The notes beneath the pieces were generated by a model. The model did no database searches and was not told the DNA's origin. It saw nothing but the letters and a program-made list of their open reading frames with translations. 64,000 bases of DNA, taken from positions 62,001 through 126,000 of the forward strand of contig JBBMOL010000593.1 in NCBI GenBank assembly GCA_037954665.1, read 5' to 3'. The DNA comes from Laguncularia racemosa. Its lineage: Eukaryota > Streptophyta > Magnoliopsida > Myrtales > Combretaceae. Made by a program: the position numbers and the translations under genes. Shown here one piece after another: positions 26,201-34,967 of the stretch; the stretch's first letter is position 1; every line of letters starts with the position of its first letter.

Positions 26201-29200
26201 AAAGGAGTTAGATTAATAGTGCCAGATCCATGGACAAATGACTTGGAACCATCTGCTAGAGTGACATTTGTAGGAGAGATGTATGGTTGGTAAGTGGAGA
26301 AGAGATCAAGGTTACTTGTCATGTGATCTGTGGCACTAGAATCAATGACCCACTTGGACGATGAGGAAAGAAGACATTGAGTTGATTTACCTGATTCAAC
26401 AATCGCAGATGTATGATGAGATGAAGTCTTCAATGCCTCTTGATATTGAGAGAATTTGGCATATTCATCAGTAGAAATTGTTATAGTCTTTTCAGAAGAT
26501 GAACTTGATGTGGAGTCAGTGGTGGCAATGAGTACTGATTGCTTTTTCTGGCCACGATTTTGCAATTTCTTACAAGTACGCTTTGTATGCCTTGACTCAT
26601 GACAGTAATAGCAAACAACTCCCCCTGTTTCTTAACTTCAAATATGATCTCCCCCTCTCCTATTGGAGGAATTTCGATGTAATTCTATTATTTTAGTTGT
26701 CACTGGAACCATATCTATGATATGTAATTTATTTTCAGCCATCTAGCAATCCACACAACAAACACCAACAGTACCAAACAACACTAGAAGATTAAACGAA
26801 GGCAGGAATGCTAACTCCCATTAGATAAAGCACCTTAATCAACTTATCCAAGTTTTCAAAAAAAAAAAAACCCCAGCAACAATAAAACCCAAACCAGAAA
26901 CCTTAACCTTAGCAAAGAACATGTGTCCCAAGATGATTTTCGAAATGGCGAGATTGGAATAAAGAATACCATTCCATGAAGACCCAGTAAGAACACATGG
27001 ACGAATGGAGGTCACACGCCTCCACACGCAAAAAACAAGGACAAGTGGTAGACAGTTTATGTGGTGTGTGAGCCTCACACACCGATCTGTTGGTCGCTGG
27101 AGTTGGTTGGAGAAGTTCATCGGCCGGCAATCTTTCCTCCTGGAGGGGCGGTGAGAAAAAAGAAACACAAACACTTTTCAAGGTGTGTGTGGGATATACA
27201 AATGTTGCGCACTAGGCAGCTAGAGTTAAACCCTATTTTTTTTTTTCTTCAAAAGAAAATTCCTATAGTTAGATTGCTTTGATACCATGTAAATCTGATA
27301 AGTAAAATTGTATTCTTTATTGATAATATAAGGACAATATATATGGAGATACAACTTCTACTTAACTTATACCTAACATTATATTAATTATAATTTAGAA
27401 AATATATTTCTAGAAACTATAATTACAATCAGAATATTCAAATACATAATCTGTCATTAAACATTTAGCATAGTTCTAGAGAGAGAAAATGCTCCCACCT
27501 TTCTCTTACACTCTTCCACACCCCCACCTAAAAGATCACTTCTTTTAGGCCAAAAACACACACTCTCCCCCTCCCTTCCTTGACCAGTGTGCTGCTGCCG
27601 CTGATGGATTTGGATGGCAGCCAGCTTCAAGAACCATCGTGTAGGTCGCCTACTGGTGGCCGGAGTTTGTTAGGGGAACGTTTCCCTCCCCTTAGTATCG
27701 GAAAACCAGCTGTAGCTCCCCTAGGCACGCCTCCATATGCTGGAAATACCACTCTTCTAGATAAGGAAAAAGTAGGGCAAGCTTTTCACTCAAGGGGAAA
27801 AGTTAAAGTTGACTTAACCAAAAATGGAAGCCTTGATCCTCGTGCCCCTGATGGAATGCCTTTTGGTCACTATCATCAGCCGCATGACAGTTCCAAAGGT
27901 AGCTTTTGTGCCCCGCCCCCTTTACACCCTTCCTAAGTCCTTTCCTCCTTTGGTAATTCCACTTTGGAATTACCCAACCGGTTGGAAAGAAACCATGGAA
28001 CCGGAAAACACCACACAACACCATCTTCTCCAACTGATACATCCTCTGGTGGCCCAAGGGAAAGGAAATCCTATGCCCATGCATGCAGCGCGACCGATGT
28101 AGATGACCCCAACTTCAACTTGAGGTATCATCCACCGAATAGGAAGGGATTGGTGCCATGGGTGAAGATCCCCCATGCGGTTGAGGTGGTTGGAGCTGAT
28201 TATTGGTCTTCCACACTTGTTGGTTTTTTCCTTGGACGTAGGCTGCTGTTTCAACTTATTCATGACATGGCCTTCCGTCTTTGGAAAGAATATGGAATCC
28301 TTGAAGTCTTGGGAAGTAAAGAAGGGTACTTTTACTTCCGTTTCTCTCACGGAACAGACCTCACTCCTCTACTAGAAAAGACATGGTATTTTGCACAAAG
28401 ATACCTAATCCTTCTAAAGTGGAGACGTGGCATGGCCCTTGAAAAGCCTCAGCCAACTAATGTCCCCGTTTGGACTTTCCTCCACCGTGTTCCTTGTGAA
28501 TACCTGAATGATAGCGAGTGGAATTGGAGTCCCCCTTGAGGCTGATGCACTAACGACTTCTAGAAAGAGGGCTAACCGTGCGAAGTGCTGATAGAGCTGG
28601 ACGTGAGAGAGGAATTGGTTTCCTAAGTTGAAGTTGAGAGTTCTGATGGATCCATATCCAAAGTCATGGTTCAATATCAGGGACTCCCTTTAAGATGTGA
28701 GGAATGCAAAGTGTTTGGTCATTTGTGCCATCCTACCAATATAGGGACTTCACCAACTAAGTCCAGCGGTTAAGGCACTAAGAGAAGTGAGGGACAGTGG
28801 GTTCCGGTGGGTGGAGGTCGAAGGGAGAAGAAGGAGAAATCCAATGCTGGGATCAAGGCATGTGTAAATGGAAACAACAAGCCTAGCCGTACATCTGAAA
28901 TCGTAGAAAACGAGGGAGGACAGCATGGCCACATGCCTAGCTGTGAACTTGAAGCTGCTAAGGAGTCCCCCCCTTGGTCCCTAAGGCCAAGCCAGCAGAC
29001 ATTCGTGTCAGCGAAGGTGACACTAAGAATGCTATTGATCCCGAGGTAGTTGCGGATGTACAACAGCAAAGGGAGACGATCATAGAAGGGTATGACATGG
29101 AAGTGGATGGAAGATGCGGCCTAAATGCTAGTGGTATACCTGATCAGCAGCCCGAGAATCCAATTTCTCTTCACATCAGCGACCAGGTCCCAACCAAGGA

Positions 29201-32200
29201 TGATCTTGGAGTTGATGAATTTGAAAACACTCCACTTTGCAAGTTAATCCCCCAACTCCACCACAATCAGGGCAGCAACCTGAAAATACCGAAGGGCTCT
29301 ACCTCTTCTAGTAGGCGCAAGAAGAAGGCGCGGAAGAGGAGAAGATCCTTTACCTAGTTGCCCACATACACCAACCCAATGCATATTGCACTTGGAATGT
29401 TAGGGGGTTGATTGATCCCATAAAGGTGGCAGACGTTAGAAGGATTTACAATAAGCGCAAGATAAGTTGTATCGGCTTGCTTGAGACCAAGGTTAACCTG
29501 ATGAATGAAGCATCCATCAAGAATGCATTGGGAGTAGCTTGGTAAGTTAGAATTAATACGGTGGCTAGAAAGCGTATGTGGTTGGCTTGGAAGCCTAAAG
29601 AGTGGATTGTTAGCATGGAATTGGAACATTTCCAATTTATGCATTGCAAAATTGTAAACATGAGATCCAACTCCACCTTTTTTGCTACTTTCATCTATGC
29701 TTCCAACAATGGGAGGGAAAGAAGATCCCTTTGGTAACATTGAGAATATAGCACTATCCATTCACCTCCTATCATGGATAGTTCTTGGAGATTTTAACCC
29801 AACTAAATCCCCTACTGAGAAATTGGGTGGGAGAATGCACCTTACGGATGAGATGGTTGAATTACAAAGTTATATTACACACGCGGAATTGGAGGACTTG
29901 AATTATGTGGGGGACTTCTTCACTTGGTCTAATCGACAAGAGAACAACCCTATACTATGCAAGTTGGATAGGATCATGGTGAATCAACAATGGCTTCGGT
30001 TGCTGCCAAGAACACATGCACAGTTTGTTTCCCCAACTCTCTCAGACCCTTCACTTGCCATCACTTGTATGGACGTCACGTCGGTAACTAGGAAAACTCC
30101 TTTCAAGTTTTTCAACTTTTGGGTGGACCACAAGAGCTTCAAAGATATTGTGAGTAGCACATGGAGAACGGATATTGCAAGGTCCAAGATGTTCCAAGTT
30201 GTGAGGAAACTCAGATTACTTAAGCAAGAACTTAGGCTATTAAACAAGAATGAATTTTCCTACCTCCCTAATAAGGTTGAGATGGCGAAGTCTAGACTGC
30301 AATCTCTACAAGCCGCTGGCCATGGGGGTGGAAATACGTCCATTATAGAGGAGGAAAAGGAAGCATATAAAGCTTATTATCTATTAAGAGGAGCTGAGGA
30401 AAGTTTTTACAAACAGAAATTTAGGGCACATTGGTTGAAGCTAGGGGATAGGAATATTTCTTTCTTCTACAAAACCATGAGAAACTTGCATAATCGTAGC
30501 TACATACATCGTCTACTCAGAGACGACGGGAATGAGGTTTTTGGGGATGCAGTGGTCAAAGCACTTGCAGTGGAGCACTTTCAGAAACTCTATGATTGTC
30601 CTCCTAGCCCTACACTGGAGGATGTCAGTAACTTGGTCACCTGGAGGCTGAGTCACCAACAACAAATTGAGTTAGCTCTTCCCTTTACAGATGATGAGAT
30701 TAAGGGGGGGTTCTTCTCACAAGCCAATGAAAAAGCACTAGGGCCTGATGGGTACACTGCTAAGTTCTTCAAGGACACCTGGGGGATTATTGGTAAGGAC
30801 ATTCTGGAAGCATCCAAGGAATTCTTGGCATCTGGACACTTACTCAAGGAGATTAACTCATCCATCATCTCCCTGGTTCCTAAAATTGCCAACCCGTCAA
30901 GACTAGGAGAATTTTGCCCTATTGCTTGTTGCAACGTTATTTATAAGGCCATCTCTAAAGTCATTGGAGAGCGTATTAAGAGGGTCCTCCCAACTCTAGT
31001 TGGCAGAGAGCAAGCTGCTTTCATCCTTGAGCAAAGAATCATTGACAACATCTTCCTTGCTCAAGAATTGATGGCGGGCTATCATGTACAATCAAGTTCA
31101 CCTCAGTACACCCTTAAGGTAGACCTACAAAAGGCATACGATACGATTAGCTGGGATTTCTTGATGGCTACTCTCTAAGCTATGAACTTTCCTCCCCATA
31201 TATGTACCCTTATACAGTAGTGCATTACCACCCCAAAGTTTTCCATCAACATCAATGGGGAATTAGCTAGTTATTTTCCTAGTAAGAGAGGGTTAAGACA
31301 GGGTGATCCGTTATCTCCTTACCTCTTTGTATTGGGGATGGAGATCCTATCTAATCAGTTGAGACAACTGACGGAGAACCCCCAATTCACCCTTTACTGG
31401 AGATTCAAGAATGAGAAACTAACACACTTATGCTTTGTAGATGATTTTCTCATTTTATCTAAAGGAAACTTCCAGTCAGTATCATTGATCAAGTAGATGC
31501 TTCAGTAGTTCCACTCTATGTCGGGCTTGGAGGTCAACAATAACAAGAGCAATATCTTCTTCTCTTATGTTCTCAGGGATGAAAAGGAGGCCATTCTATC
31601 ATTTGCCTAGTTCCAGGAAGGTAATCTACCAGTGCGTTACCTTGGGGTTCTCCTTTTTTCTACTAAATTGCGAAAAGAAGACTATGATGCCTTACTTGAG
31701 AAAATGCTGTCTAGGGTCACGTCTTGGACGTCCAGATACCTCTCCTATGCAGGGAGATTACAGTTGATCAAGTTGGTCCTCATCTCCTTGCAAGTCCATT
31801 GGAGTAATGCATTTCTACTTCCTAAATATATTATTAGGAAGATGGATAGCTTACTCAGGAACTTTCTGTAGAGCGGAAACCCTCATACTTACTCTAAGGC
31901 TAAGGTTAGATGGAGTGAAGTCTGTAAACCACTTAAGTGTGGGGGTCTAGGGATATTGGACCTGCACCAATGGAATAAGGCCATCCAAATAAAATACATT
32001 TGGCATCTATGCAAGGATGGTCCGAGAACCCTTTGGCCTGAATGGGTCCACTCCACATTTTTGAAAGGTAGAAGCTTTTGGGCAAAGAAAGCACCTGCAT
32101 CATGCTCTTGGACTTGGAAGAAATTGCTGAAACTTAGATGCCTAGTGTGTCCCTGCTTTCGTTGGGACCTTAATAATGGTCTTATTATATCCCTTTGGTC

Positions 32201-34967
32201 AGACTATTTGCTTCCAATAGGCCCATTGGATTTGATATTTAGCGGTCGGGAGATGGGTAGTACCGGACTCCCTCTTACCACCAAACTTTGTTCCCTCATG
32301 GAAGGTAACGAATGGTATATCCCAAAGGGTGTGCTAAGAAATAATATCCAGATCCCCACCTTACTCCATCTTGACGCATCAGTTAATGACCGCCTCCGAT
32401 GGATCCATTCTACCACGGGTGAATATAAAACTAAGAGTGGGTATGAATTCCTCATCCCCCAACCTGGGCGGTACCCTAGGCTAAGGTGATTTGAAACAAA
32501 TACTCAATTCCTAAACACTCGTTTATCCTATGGTTAGCCTGGTTACATAAGCTATCCACACTGGACAAGTTGGAATCATGGGGCGTGACTTCTACTACTA
32601 GTTTCCTATGTCAACAGGGTTAGGAAGACCACTCCCATCTCTTCTTCAATTGTAGCTATTCCCACTCGATCTGGAGTGCGGTTTGTGACTACCTTCACTG
32701 CCCGACGCGCTTCAAAAGCTAGCAAGGGGCTACATCTCTATTGCTGGCCTCAATTGACTCCAATTCTCCTGACTTCCACAAAAGGTGTGCCACACTTGCA
32801 GCGATAGTTTATTGTATTTGGAGAGTGCGAAACAATGTATGCCTAGAGAATCGTATTCCCAACTAGGGCTTTGTTGTAAATCAAATTAGAGCTTACTCTT
32901 TGATATTGTAACGCTCTTATAGTAGTCTCTTTATCTTTTCTATTGTTTTTTTTGTCCTTGGGACTATGATATAAGTTTACTTGTCTTCACGGTTGTACAT
33001 CTTTGGATATTAATAAAATTAACTTATAAAAAAAAAACTATAATTACAATCTAGAAACTATAAACTATAATTATAATCTAGAAACTATACCATATTATAA
33101 TAGACTATATTGCTTTGTGCCCTATTGTTTTTAGCATGGAGTGAACAGAGATGATGGATTGAAAGCTAGTAAAGGACTTTGGCTATAAAAAGATAAGTAG
33201 GATAGGTGAATTATTAGATTCTCTGTTCAAAACAAGAGTGCCTTAAAAATAATTGAGGCTCCTTCATTTAATTTGTCCCTACAATACTTGCCACATAAGG
33301 TTATACTTGTAAGTCCCATTATCATATTGGAACTGGAAGTTTTGACTTCATGTGCATGGTTTTCCTGTTTTGATTCCTTTTGTACAAGTGCAATTGTTCG
33401 ACTTTCCTATATTTACCTAATGATTTTGTATTTGTCATTTCCACATATTTTATCTTACAGTACTATATGAAGACCGGCGAATGTAAATTTGGTGAACGTT
33501 GCAAATACCATCACCCAATCGACCGATCAGCCCCATCGCATAACATGGTGAATCAAACTCAACAGAGCATTAAACTAACCCCAGCGGGGTTACCTAGACG
33601 TGAGGTAACTACGTTTTCCCTAGTTAATTTATGTTGGAGAAGTGTGCCTTTTCAAAGGATCTGCTACACAAATGTTCAAGACAACTTGAATGTGCAATGG
33701 ATAATCTTCTCGTTGAATTAATTTTCAAAGTTGATCCATTATATCTGTCACTGAGAATAAGTTAATATCTTTTGGGTTTCTTTGCAAAAATCCTATGGGA
33801 AGCTACATTTTTGGGAATGAAATAGACTTCAACAGTCTTCTTTCTCATTGTTTAAAAAATCATAGGAGAGCTTCTCTTTTTGTGTTCCACAAATGGGCCT
33901 TTTTGGATATTTTTTAATCTTTTTAATTATATATATTCATATCTTATCTACACTGTTTAAGGATCGGATGTTTAGAAACTATCTGATCTGTATTTGATTT
34001 GTTTTGTTTTCAAATATGATATTTGGATAAATCGTCCTTTTTGTATGTTTTCATAATTATAACAAAAATTATGACGGGAATGGGAGTTGGGTTGAGAAAG
34101 TATTTTTAAGGGAAACGGTTTAAGAAATACATTTTATGTATTGGCAAAAGAAGACAAACTAACCAAAAACAAAGAAAATTCTTTTTTTTTTTTTTTTTTT
34201 GTAAAACTAAATAAATTGAAAGATGGCAACTTGTATGAGGTCTTGGGTTCAAATTCTACCAAGGACACTTCTTGAGACTAACTACATAGCACAAAGCTAT
34301 TAACCGGTGCGTAAATCTTGTAAGGCGGTTCATGTGTCCGGCAGTAGCTGGTCATTTTATGGCTGCACTTCTCCTTACCAAAAAAAAAAAAAAGAAAAAA
34401 AAAACAAGAATAAAGGATAAAGAGGTCCAATTTTATAGGGATCTGTTGGGCAATTAATTAATTTTATAAGATTTTCATTGCTGATCATGCTACCTGATGC
34501 AAGGGTACTTTGACTAGAATGCAATCTGTAACCAGTTTTACTTTCCCTATCTTGACAATGTTGTGTGTATTGTGAGGTAAGATTTGTGCTCAAGAACTGT
34601 ATATGAGTGATTCAGAGAACCTGCTTTCCCCTTTGTGTTTTGTTTCTCATTCTTCTCATATGAGCAAGTTTAAATTAACTTGTACTTGAGTGATTCAAAT
34701 CTGAACAATTTCAGTTTGTTATGATGCATGCATCTTGCTTGATCGTATGCAATGTGTTTGGTTGGTTACCGTTTAATAGTTTGGGCAACATTGTACGTGG
34801 ATCTAAAGTGCGGTGATTTGTAGGGCGCTGTACATTGTCCGTACTATTTGAAGACTGCAACTTGCAAATTTGGTGCAACTTGCAAGTTTGACCACCCACC
34901 TCCTGGCGAGGTGATGGTCAAGGCCACAACTGAAGAAGCATCTGCCTCCATTGGGAAGGAAGTATAA
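4393..34967 (+). CDS. HUA1-like CCCH zinc-finger protein, 3' ten exons (5' part outside window)
   Basis: Joined exons: 4393-4449, 4555-4632, 4762-4824, 5012-5224, 21712-21749, 21841-21887, 21990-22126, 22355-22408, 33461-33604, 34824-34967. They give 324 residues ending in TAA. Five CX8CX5CX3H fingers are visible, each with the plant YxxKTxxCKFG core. Linkers such as PERPGEPDCP, YPQRPGQIECD and PPPGEVM match the HUA1 / C3H37 family. Family knowledge: these nuclear proteins bind RNA; Arabidopsis HUA1 acts in AGAMOUS pre-mRNA processing and floral identity and has six fingers, so at least one finger is upstream. Every donor is GT, every acceptor AG, and all phases match with no internal stop. 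Two introns (16,487 and 11,052 bp) are filled with retrotransposons. Some alternative acceptors exist (4728 and 21838), but those chosen keep the frame and the finger spacing. Confidence 0.92.
5225..5889 (+). other. Intron sequence without recognisable element
   Basis: This is the first part of the 16.5 kb intron, up to the poly-T that marks the 3' end of the minus-strand LINE. No coding signal was seen. Confidence 0.6.
5890..6588 (-). mobile_element. Outer LINE (minus strand), 3' segment
   Basis: The poly-T at 5890-5903 followed by TGGGATAATTAAAATTTTATT is the reverse complement of a LINE 3' tail. The minus strand at 6300-6580 reads as the LINE zf-RVT region; for example GEYIIKSGYAFLNPWG aligns with GEYKTKSGYEFLIPQP of the LINE at 32400-32460. 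It is interrupted near 6588 by another LINE on the plus strand, and continues at 17918 in the same orientation. Confidence 0.8.
6589..7255 (+). mobile_element. Second LINE (plus strand), 5' UTR and start of ORF1
   Basis: The stretch at 6605-6720 (CTAGAGAGAGAAAATGCT, then CCCTTAAAAGACCACTT) matches the 5' region of the full-length LINE at 27475-27545. An ORF1 remnant follows. RSFAEAVGG near 7151-7177, then LKFKLEYYPPILRG, aligns with RKSYAHACSATD and FNLRYHPPNRKG of the other LINE's ORF1 (DUF4283 region). The element is cut at 7255 by a gypsy insertion and resumes at 13875. Imperfect target-site copies (AAG..GGAATAT) lie at about 6578-6588 and 17918-17929. Confidence 0.78.
7256..7742 (-). repeat. 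Complete gypsy 3' LTR
   Basis: A 487-bp TG...CA repeat with TGTTA/TAACA ends. Positions 7426-7742 match the partial LTR at 13558-13869 with only scattered differences. On the minus strand it follows a G-rich polypurine tract (7743-7760). The plus-strand reading frame across it is not a gene. Confidence 0.88.
7743..9288 (-). pseudogene. Gypsy integrase with chromodomain (pol C-terminus)
   Basis: On the minus strand, 9240-8880 carries the HHCC zinc-binding region (REFYWKGMRGQVKETIRSC, PTCQHSK). The integrase core follows at 8820-8440: SMDFMESLP (first Asp), VNDQDVTFTTTFW (second Asp, SDRD altered to NDQD) and TIEAYLRYF (Glu). An in-frame TAG at about 8430 separates it from 8429-7992 (EYCYNTSYHSSLKTTPFQVV and a GPFHIVERVG block). 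A frame change then leads to HISKLKRFIG and a chromodomain ending VLVHWKDYSPAEATWE at about 7830-7870. The chromodomain places it among the chromoviruses. It is inactive because of the stop, the frameshift and the missing N-terminal two thirds of pol. Confidence 0.87.
9351..13380 (+). pseudogene. Copia gag-pol polyprotein (broken)
   Basis: The gag starts MDDKSLKSLVVDM at 9351 and shifts frame near 9430-9480. The UBN2-type gag body runs to 10010, with stops at about 9820 and 10010. An intact CX2CX4HX4C knuckle (CYYCHEPGHTKRTC) lies at 10084-10125. The protease reads WVIDSSATDHMT near 10345-10380, with DSS in place of DSG. Integrase blocks are HFDVWGPCP (10897), RSDNAREY (11089) and NGVAERKNRHLLE (11190-11226), followed by a short deletion with frameshift. 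A frame of 717 codons (11227-13380) then holds a Pro-rich linker, RT with YVDD near 12463, and RNase H with SDADWAG, SAELEYRAM and LWCDSQAA. A 13-residue gap after GIFLSQ in RT and the upstream breaks make it non-functional. Confidence 0.9.
13388..13557 (+). repeat. Copia 3' LTR
   Basis: About 170 bp, starting TGTTATAATATG after a purine tract and ending ATTACA against gypsy LTR sequence. Its start and end resemble the 174-bp LTR of the minus-strand copia (TATTATAATATG ... TTTACA on that strand). Confidence 0.82.
13558..13869 (-). repeat. Partial gypsy 5' LTR
   Basis: It is near-identical to 7426-7742 of the complete LTR. The first ~170 bp (plus-strand sense) are missing because the copia insertion and a later deletion removed them. 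The flank TAAAA follows at 13870. Confidence 0.87.
13875..17917 (+). mobile_element. Second LINE (plus strand), rest of ORF1 and ORF2
   Basis: ORF1 resumes exactly after the gypsy target-site copy: KLPPLVAV, a stop, then HTLVGFFLGKKLPF aligns with TLVGFFLGRRLLF of the LINE at 28200. The ORF1 tail at 14035-14343 is acidic then Lys-rich. ORF2 starts at 14362 with MNLASWNIRGLKDP, the endonuclease start. Later blocks are DLGGDFYSWSS (near 14835), LRGAKESLCRQKS (15277), the RT region with DIHKAYDTINWSF (15985) and LKQGDPMSPYLF (16157), and IADDLLIF where FADD is expected (16303). The zf-RVT region is at 17360-17530. The 3' tail ends at about 17917 in a short A run. Many stops and frameshifts make it inactive. 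Confidence 0.85.
17918..20345 (-). mobile_element. Outer LINE (minus strand), ORF2 segment
   Basis: Read on the minus strand from about 20340 down to 17918, this is LINE ORF2. It runs from the end of the endonuclease domain (GDFFT, then KLNRVLVNHHWL near 20250-20320) and the connector (KFFNF, SNHKSFKDIV) into the reverse transcriptase: LLRGAEESFFKQKSSANWLK near 19800-19870, LKEINATINSLVPKVANPS near 19360-19420, GLRQRDAIS near 18960-19000. It ends in TKLCSLMEENAWYLPES near 17950, which continues in the fragment at 5890-6588. It has many stops and frameshifts. It is 5'-truncated in the endonuclease domain; no target-site duplication was found. Confidence 0.82.
20346..21711 (+). other. Distal part of the 16.5 kb intron
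   Basis: This is the sequence right of the outer LINE up to the GGCAG acceptor at 21707-21711. It contains a pyrimidine-rich TCC/TTC run at about 20870-20910. No gene or element was recognised. Confidence 0.55.
21712..22408 (+). CDS. HUA1-like gene: exon cluster 2 (finger 4 and start of finger 5)
   Basis: Exons 21712-21749 (phase 2 exit), 21841-21887 (phase 1 exit), 21990-22126 and 22355-22408. The first two join to GEVDCPFYLKTG then SCKYGGNCRYNHPDWN, a canonical finger. An acceptor 3 bp upstream (21838) would add one Ser and give CX9C, so 21841 is preferred. The acceptor after GTAG at 21989 gives NAINPPVIAAVAS, matching the family linker; acceptors nearer 21970 shift the frame. The last exon ends in YPQRPGQIECD. 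Confidence 0.9.
22409..23145 (+). other. Proximal part of the 11 kb intron
   Basis: It starts with the GTGAGC donor at 22409 and runs to the target site GACTA (23146-23150). No coding signal or recognised element was seen. Confidence 0.55.
23151..23324 (-). repeat. Copia 3' LTR, 174 bp
   Basis: It runs from TGTAAATCTG at 23151 to TATAATA at 23324. On the minus strand it follows the purine tract GGGAGGGAAG. The canonical TG start has become TA. It matches the other LTR at 27288-27430 and 33052-33102. Confidence 0.88.
23325..26745 (-). pseudogene. Copia gag-pol polyprotein (broken)
   Basis: Read on the minus strand. A gag start (ENKLHIIDMVPVTTKI) at about 26740 jumps by deletion to the zinc knuckle CYYCHESRHTKRTC at about 26610-26570. 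The protease reads WVIDSSATDHMT near 26320-26355 (DSS, as in the nested copia). GAG pre-integrase and integrase follow: LVHSDV, a stop, GPCP near 25790; LRSDNAKEYF near 25600; NEVAKRKNRQLLE near 25480. RT covers 24739-23900: QLDIKNAFLHGDLQEEVYME, YGLKQSPQAWFGKF and VYVDDIIITG near 24290. RNase H shows SDADLVGSKIDKSS, SVEAEYRAI, and KHIEIDCHFIRERI near 23500. There are several stops, and about 20 residues of RT are lost around the ORF start at 24660-24680. Confidence 0.9.
27272..27287 (-). other. Copia primer-binding site (tRNA-iMet type)
   Basis: Adjacent to the 5' LTR on the minus strand the sequence reads TGGTATCAAAGCAATC. This matches the usual plant initiator-Met primer site TGGTATCAGAGC with one change in the first twelve bases. 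Confidence 0.8.
27288..27430 (-). repeat. Copia 5' LTR, part outside the LINE (first piece)
   Basis: It matches 23151-23290 of the other LTR closely. It ends in the 17-bp LINE target sequence (27414-27430). Confidence 0.88.
27600..29357 (+). pseudogene. LINE ORF1 (DUF4283 plus zinc knuckle), frameshifted
   Basis: The N-terminal part, in frame from before 27607, is Pro/Gly-rich. A frame change near 27930-27964 leads to 27964-28539, a DUF4283 RNA-binding-like domain: NFNLRYHPPNRKGLVPWVKI, STLVGFFLGRRLLFQL, GYFYFRFS and TWYFAQRYLILLKW. Another frameshift at about 28535 precedes a CCHC_4-like knuckle near 28695-28735 (QGLPLRCEECKVFGHLC), whose last position is altered. The C-terminal segment 28974-29357 is acidic then ends in a basic Lys/Arg run. 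In plant L1s this protein coats the LINE RNA. Confidence 0.82.
29381..32900 (+). pseudogene. LINE ORF2: endonuclease, reverse transcriptase, zf-RVT
   Basis: The endonuclease begins CTWNVRGLIDPIKVADVRRI (29386). After a stop near 29545 and a frame change it continues in 29682-31178 with WIVLGDFNPTKSP and LNYVGDFFTWSNRQENN. Connector: LLRGAEESFYKQKFRAHWLK. RT: PLVKI-type block SIISLVPKIANPS, REQAAFILEQRIIDNIFLAQE and VDLQKAYDTISWDF, then a stop near 31177. The same frame goes on with KRGLRQGDPLSPYLFVLGME and CFVDDFLIL (FADD altered to FVDD). Further stops lie near 31495, 31508 and 31870. The zf-RVT part is at 32380-32680. In life this would nick target DNA and reverse transcribe; here it is broken. 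It is the most intact LINE copy in the window. Confidence 0.88.
33035..33102 (-). repeat. Copia 5' LTR, second piece
   Basis: It starts with the second copy of the LINE target sequence (33035-33051) and continues as LTR to TATAATA at 33102, followed by the GACTA duplication. Confidence 0.88.
33108..33460 (+). other. Distal part of the 11 kb intron
   Basis: Intron sequence right of the copia target duplication, up to the acceptor TTACAG at 33455-33460. Nothing else was recognised. Confidence 0.6.
33461..33604 (+). CDS. HUA1-like gene: exon completing finger 5
   Basis: Forty-eight codons in phase 0 begin YYMKTGECKFGERCKYHH. They complete the finger whose first Cys is in the exon ending at 22408, 11 kb upstream. 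The exon ends in LPRRE with a GTAACT donor. It is preceded by TTACAG at 33455-33460. Confidence 0.92.
34215..34404 (+). mobile_element. SINE-like element in the last intron
   Basis: A pol III B-box-like sequence GGGTTCAAATTCTACC lies at 34245-34260, about 22 bases after a possible A box (GATGGCAACTTGTATGAGG). The unit ends CTTACC followed by a long A-rich tail at 34380-34404. A T-rich run precedes it. No clear target duplication was found, so the borders are approximate. Confidence 0.5.
34824..34967 (+). CDS. HUA1-like gene: last exon (final finger and stop)
   Basis: Forty-seven codons plus TAA. The finger reads CPYYLKTATCKFGATCKFDH and is followed by PPPGEVM, the typical C-terminal motif of the HUA1 family, then a short acidic and Ser-rich tail. 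The stop is at 34965-34967. The 3' UTR follows to about 35200. Confidence 0.93.
   Translation, partial: GAVHCPYYLKTATCKFGATCKFDHPPPGEVMVKATTEEASASIGKEV

Larger units (their letters stand above)
27431..33034 (+). mobile_element. Full-length L1-type LINE (5.6 kb) inside a copia LTR
   Basis: Flanked by a perfect 17-bp target duplication AAACTATAATTACAATC (27414-27430 and 33035-33051), with an A tail at 33028-33037. It has a 5' UTR with CTAGAGAGAGAAAATGCT, ORF1 (27600-29357), ORF2 (29381-32900) and a 3' tail with the CGGTTGTACATC signature. It is full length, but ORF1 and ORF2 carry frameshifts and stops. It is oriented with the host zinc-finger gene. Confidence 0.93.
23151..33102 (-). mobile_element. 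Ty1/copia element in the second giant intron
   Basis: A complete-length copia insertion flanked by the 5-bp duplication GACTA (23146-23150 and 33103-33107). Its 3' LTR (minus-strand sense) is 23151-23324. Internal sequence is 23325-27287. Its 5' LTR is 27288-27430 plus 33035-33102, split by a full-length LINE. It lies antisense to the host zinc-finger gene. Confidence 0.92.
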
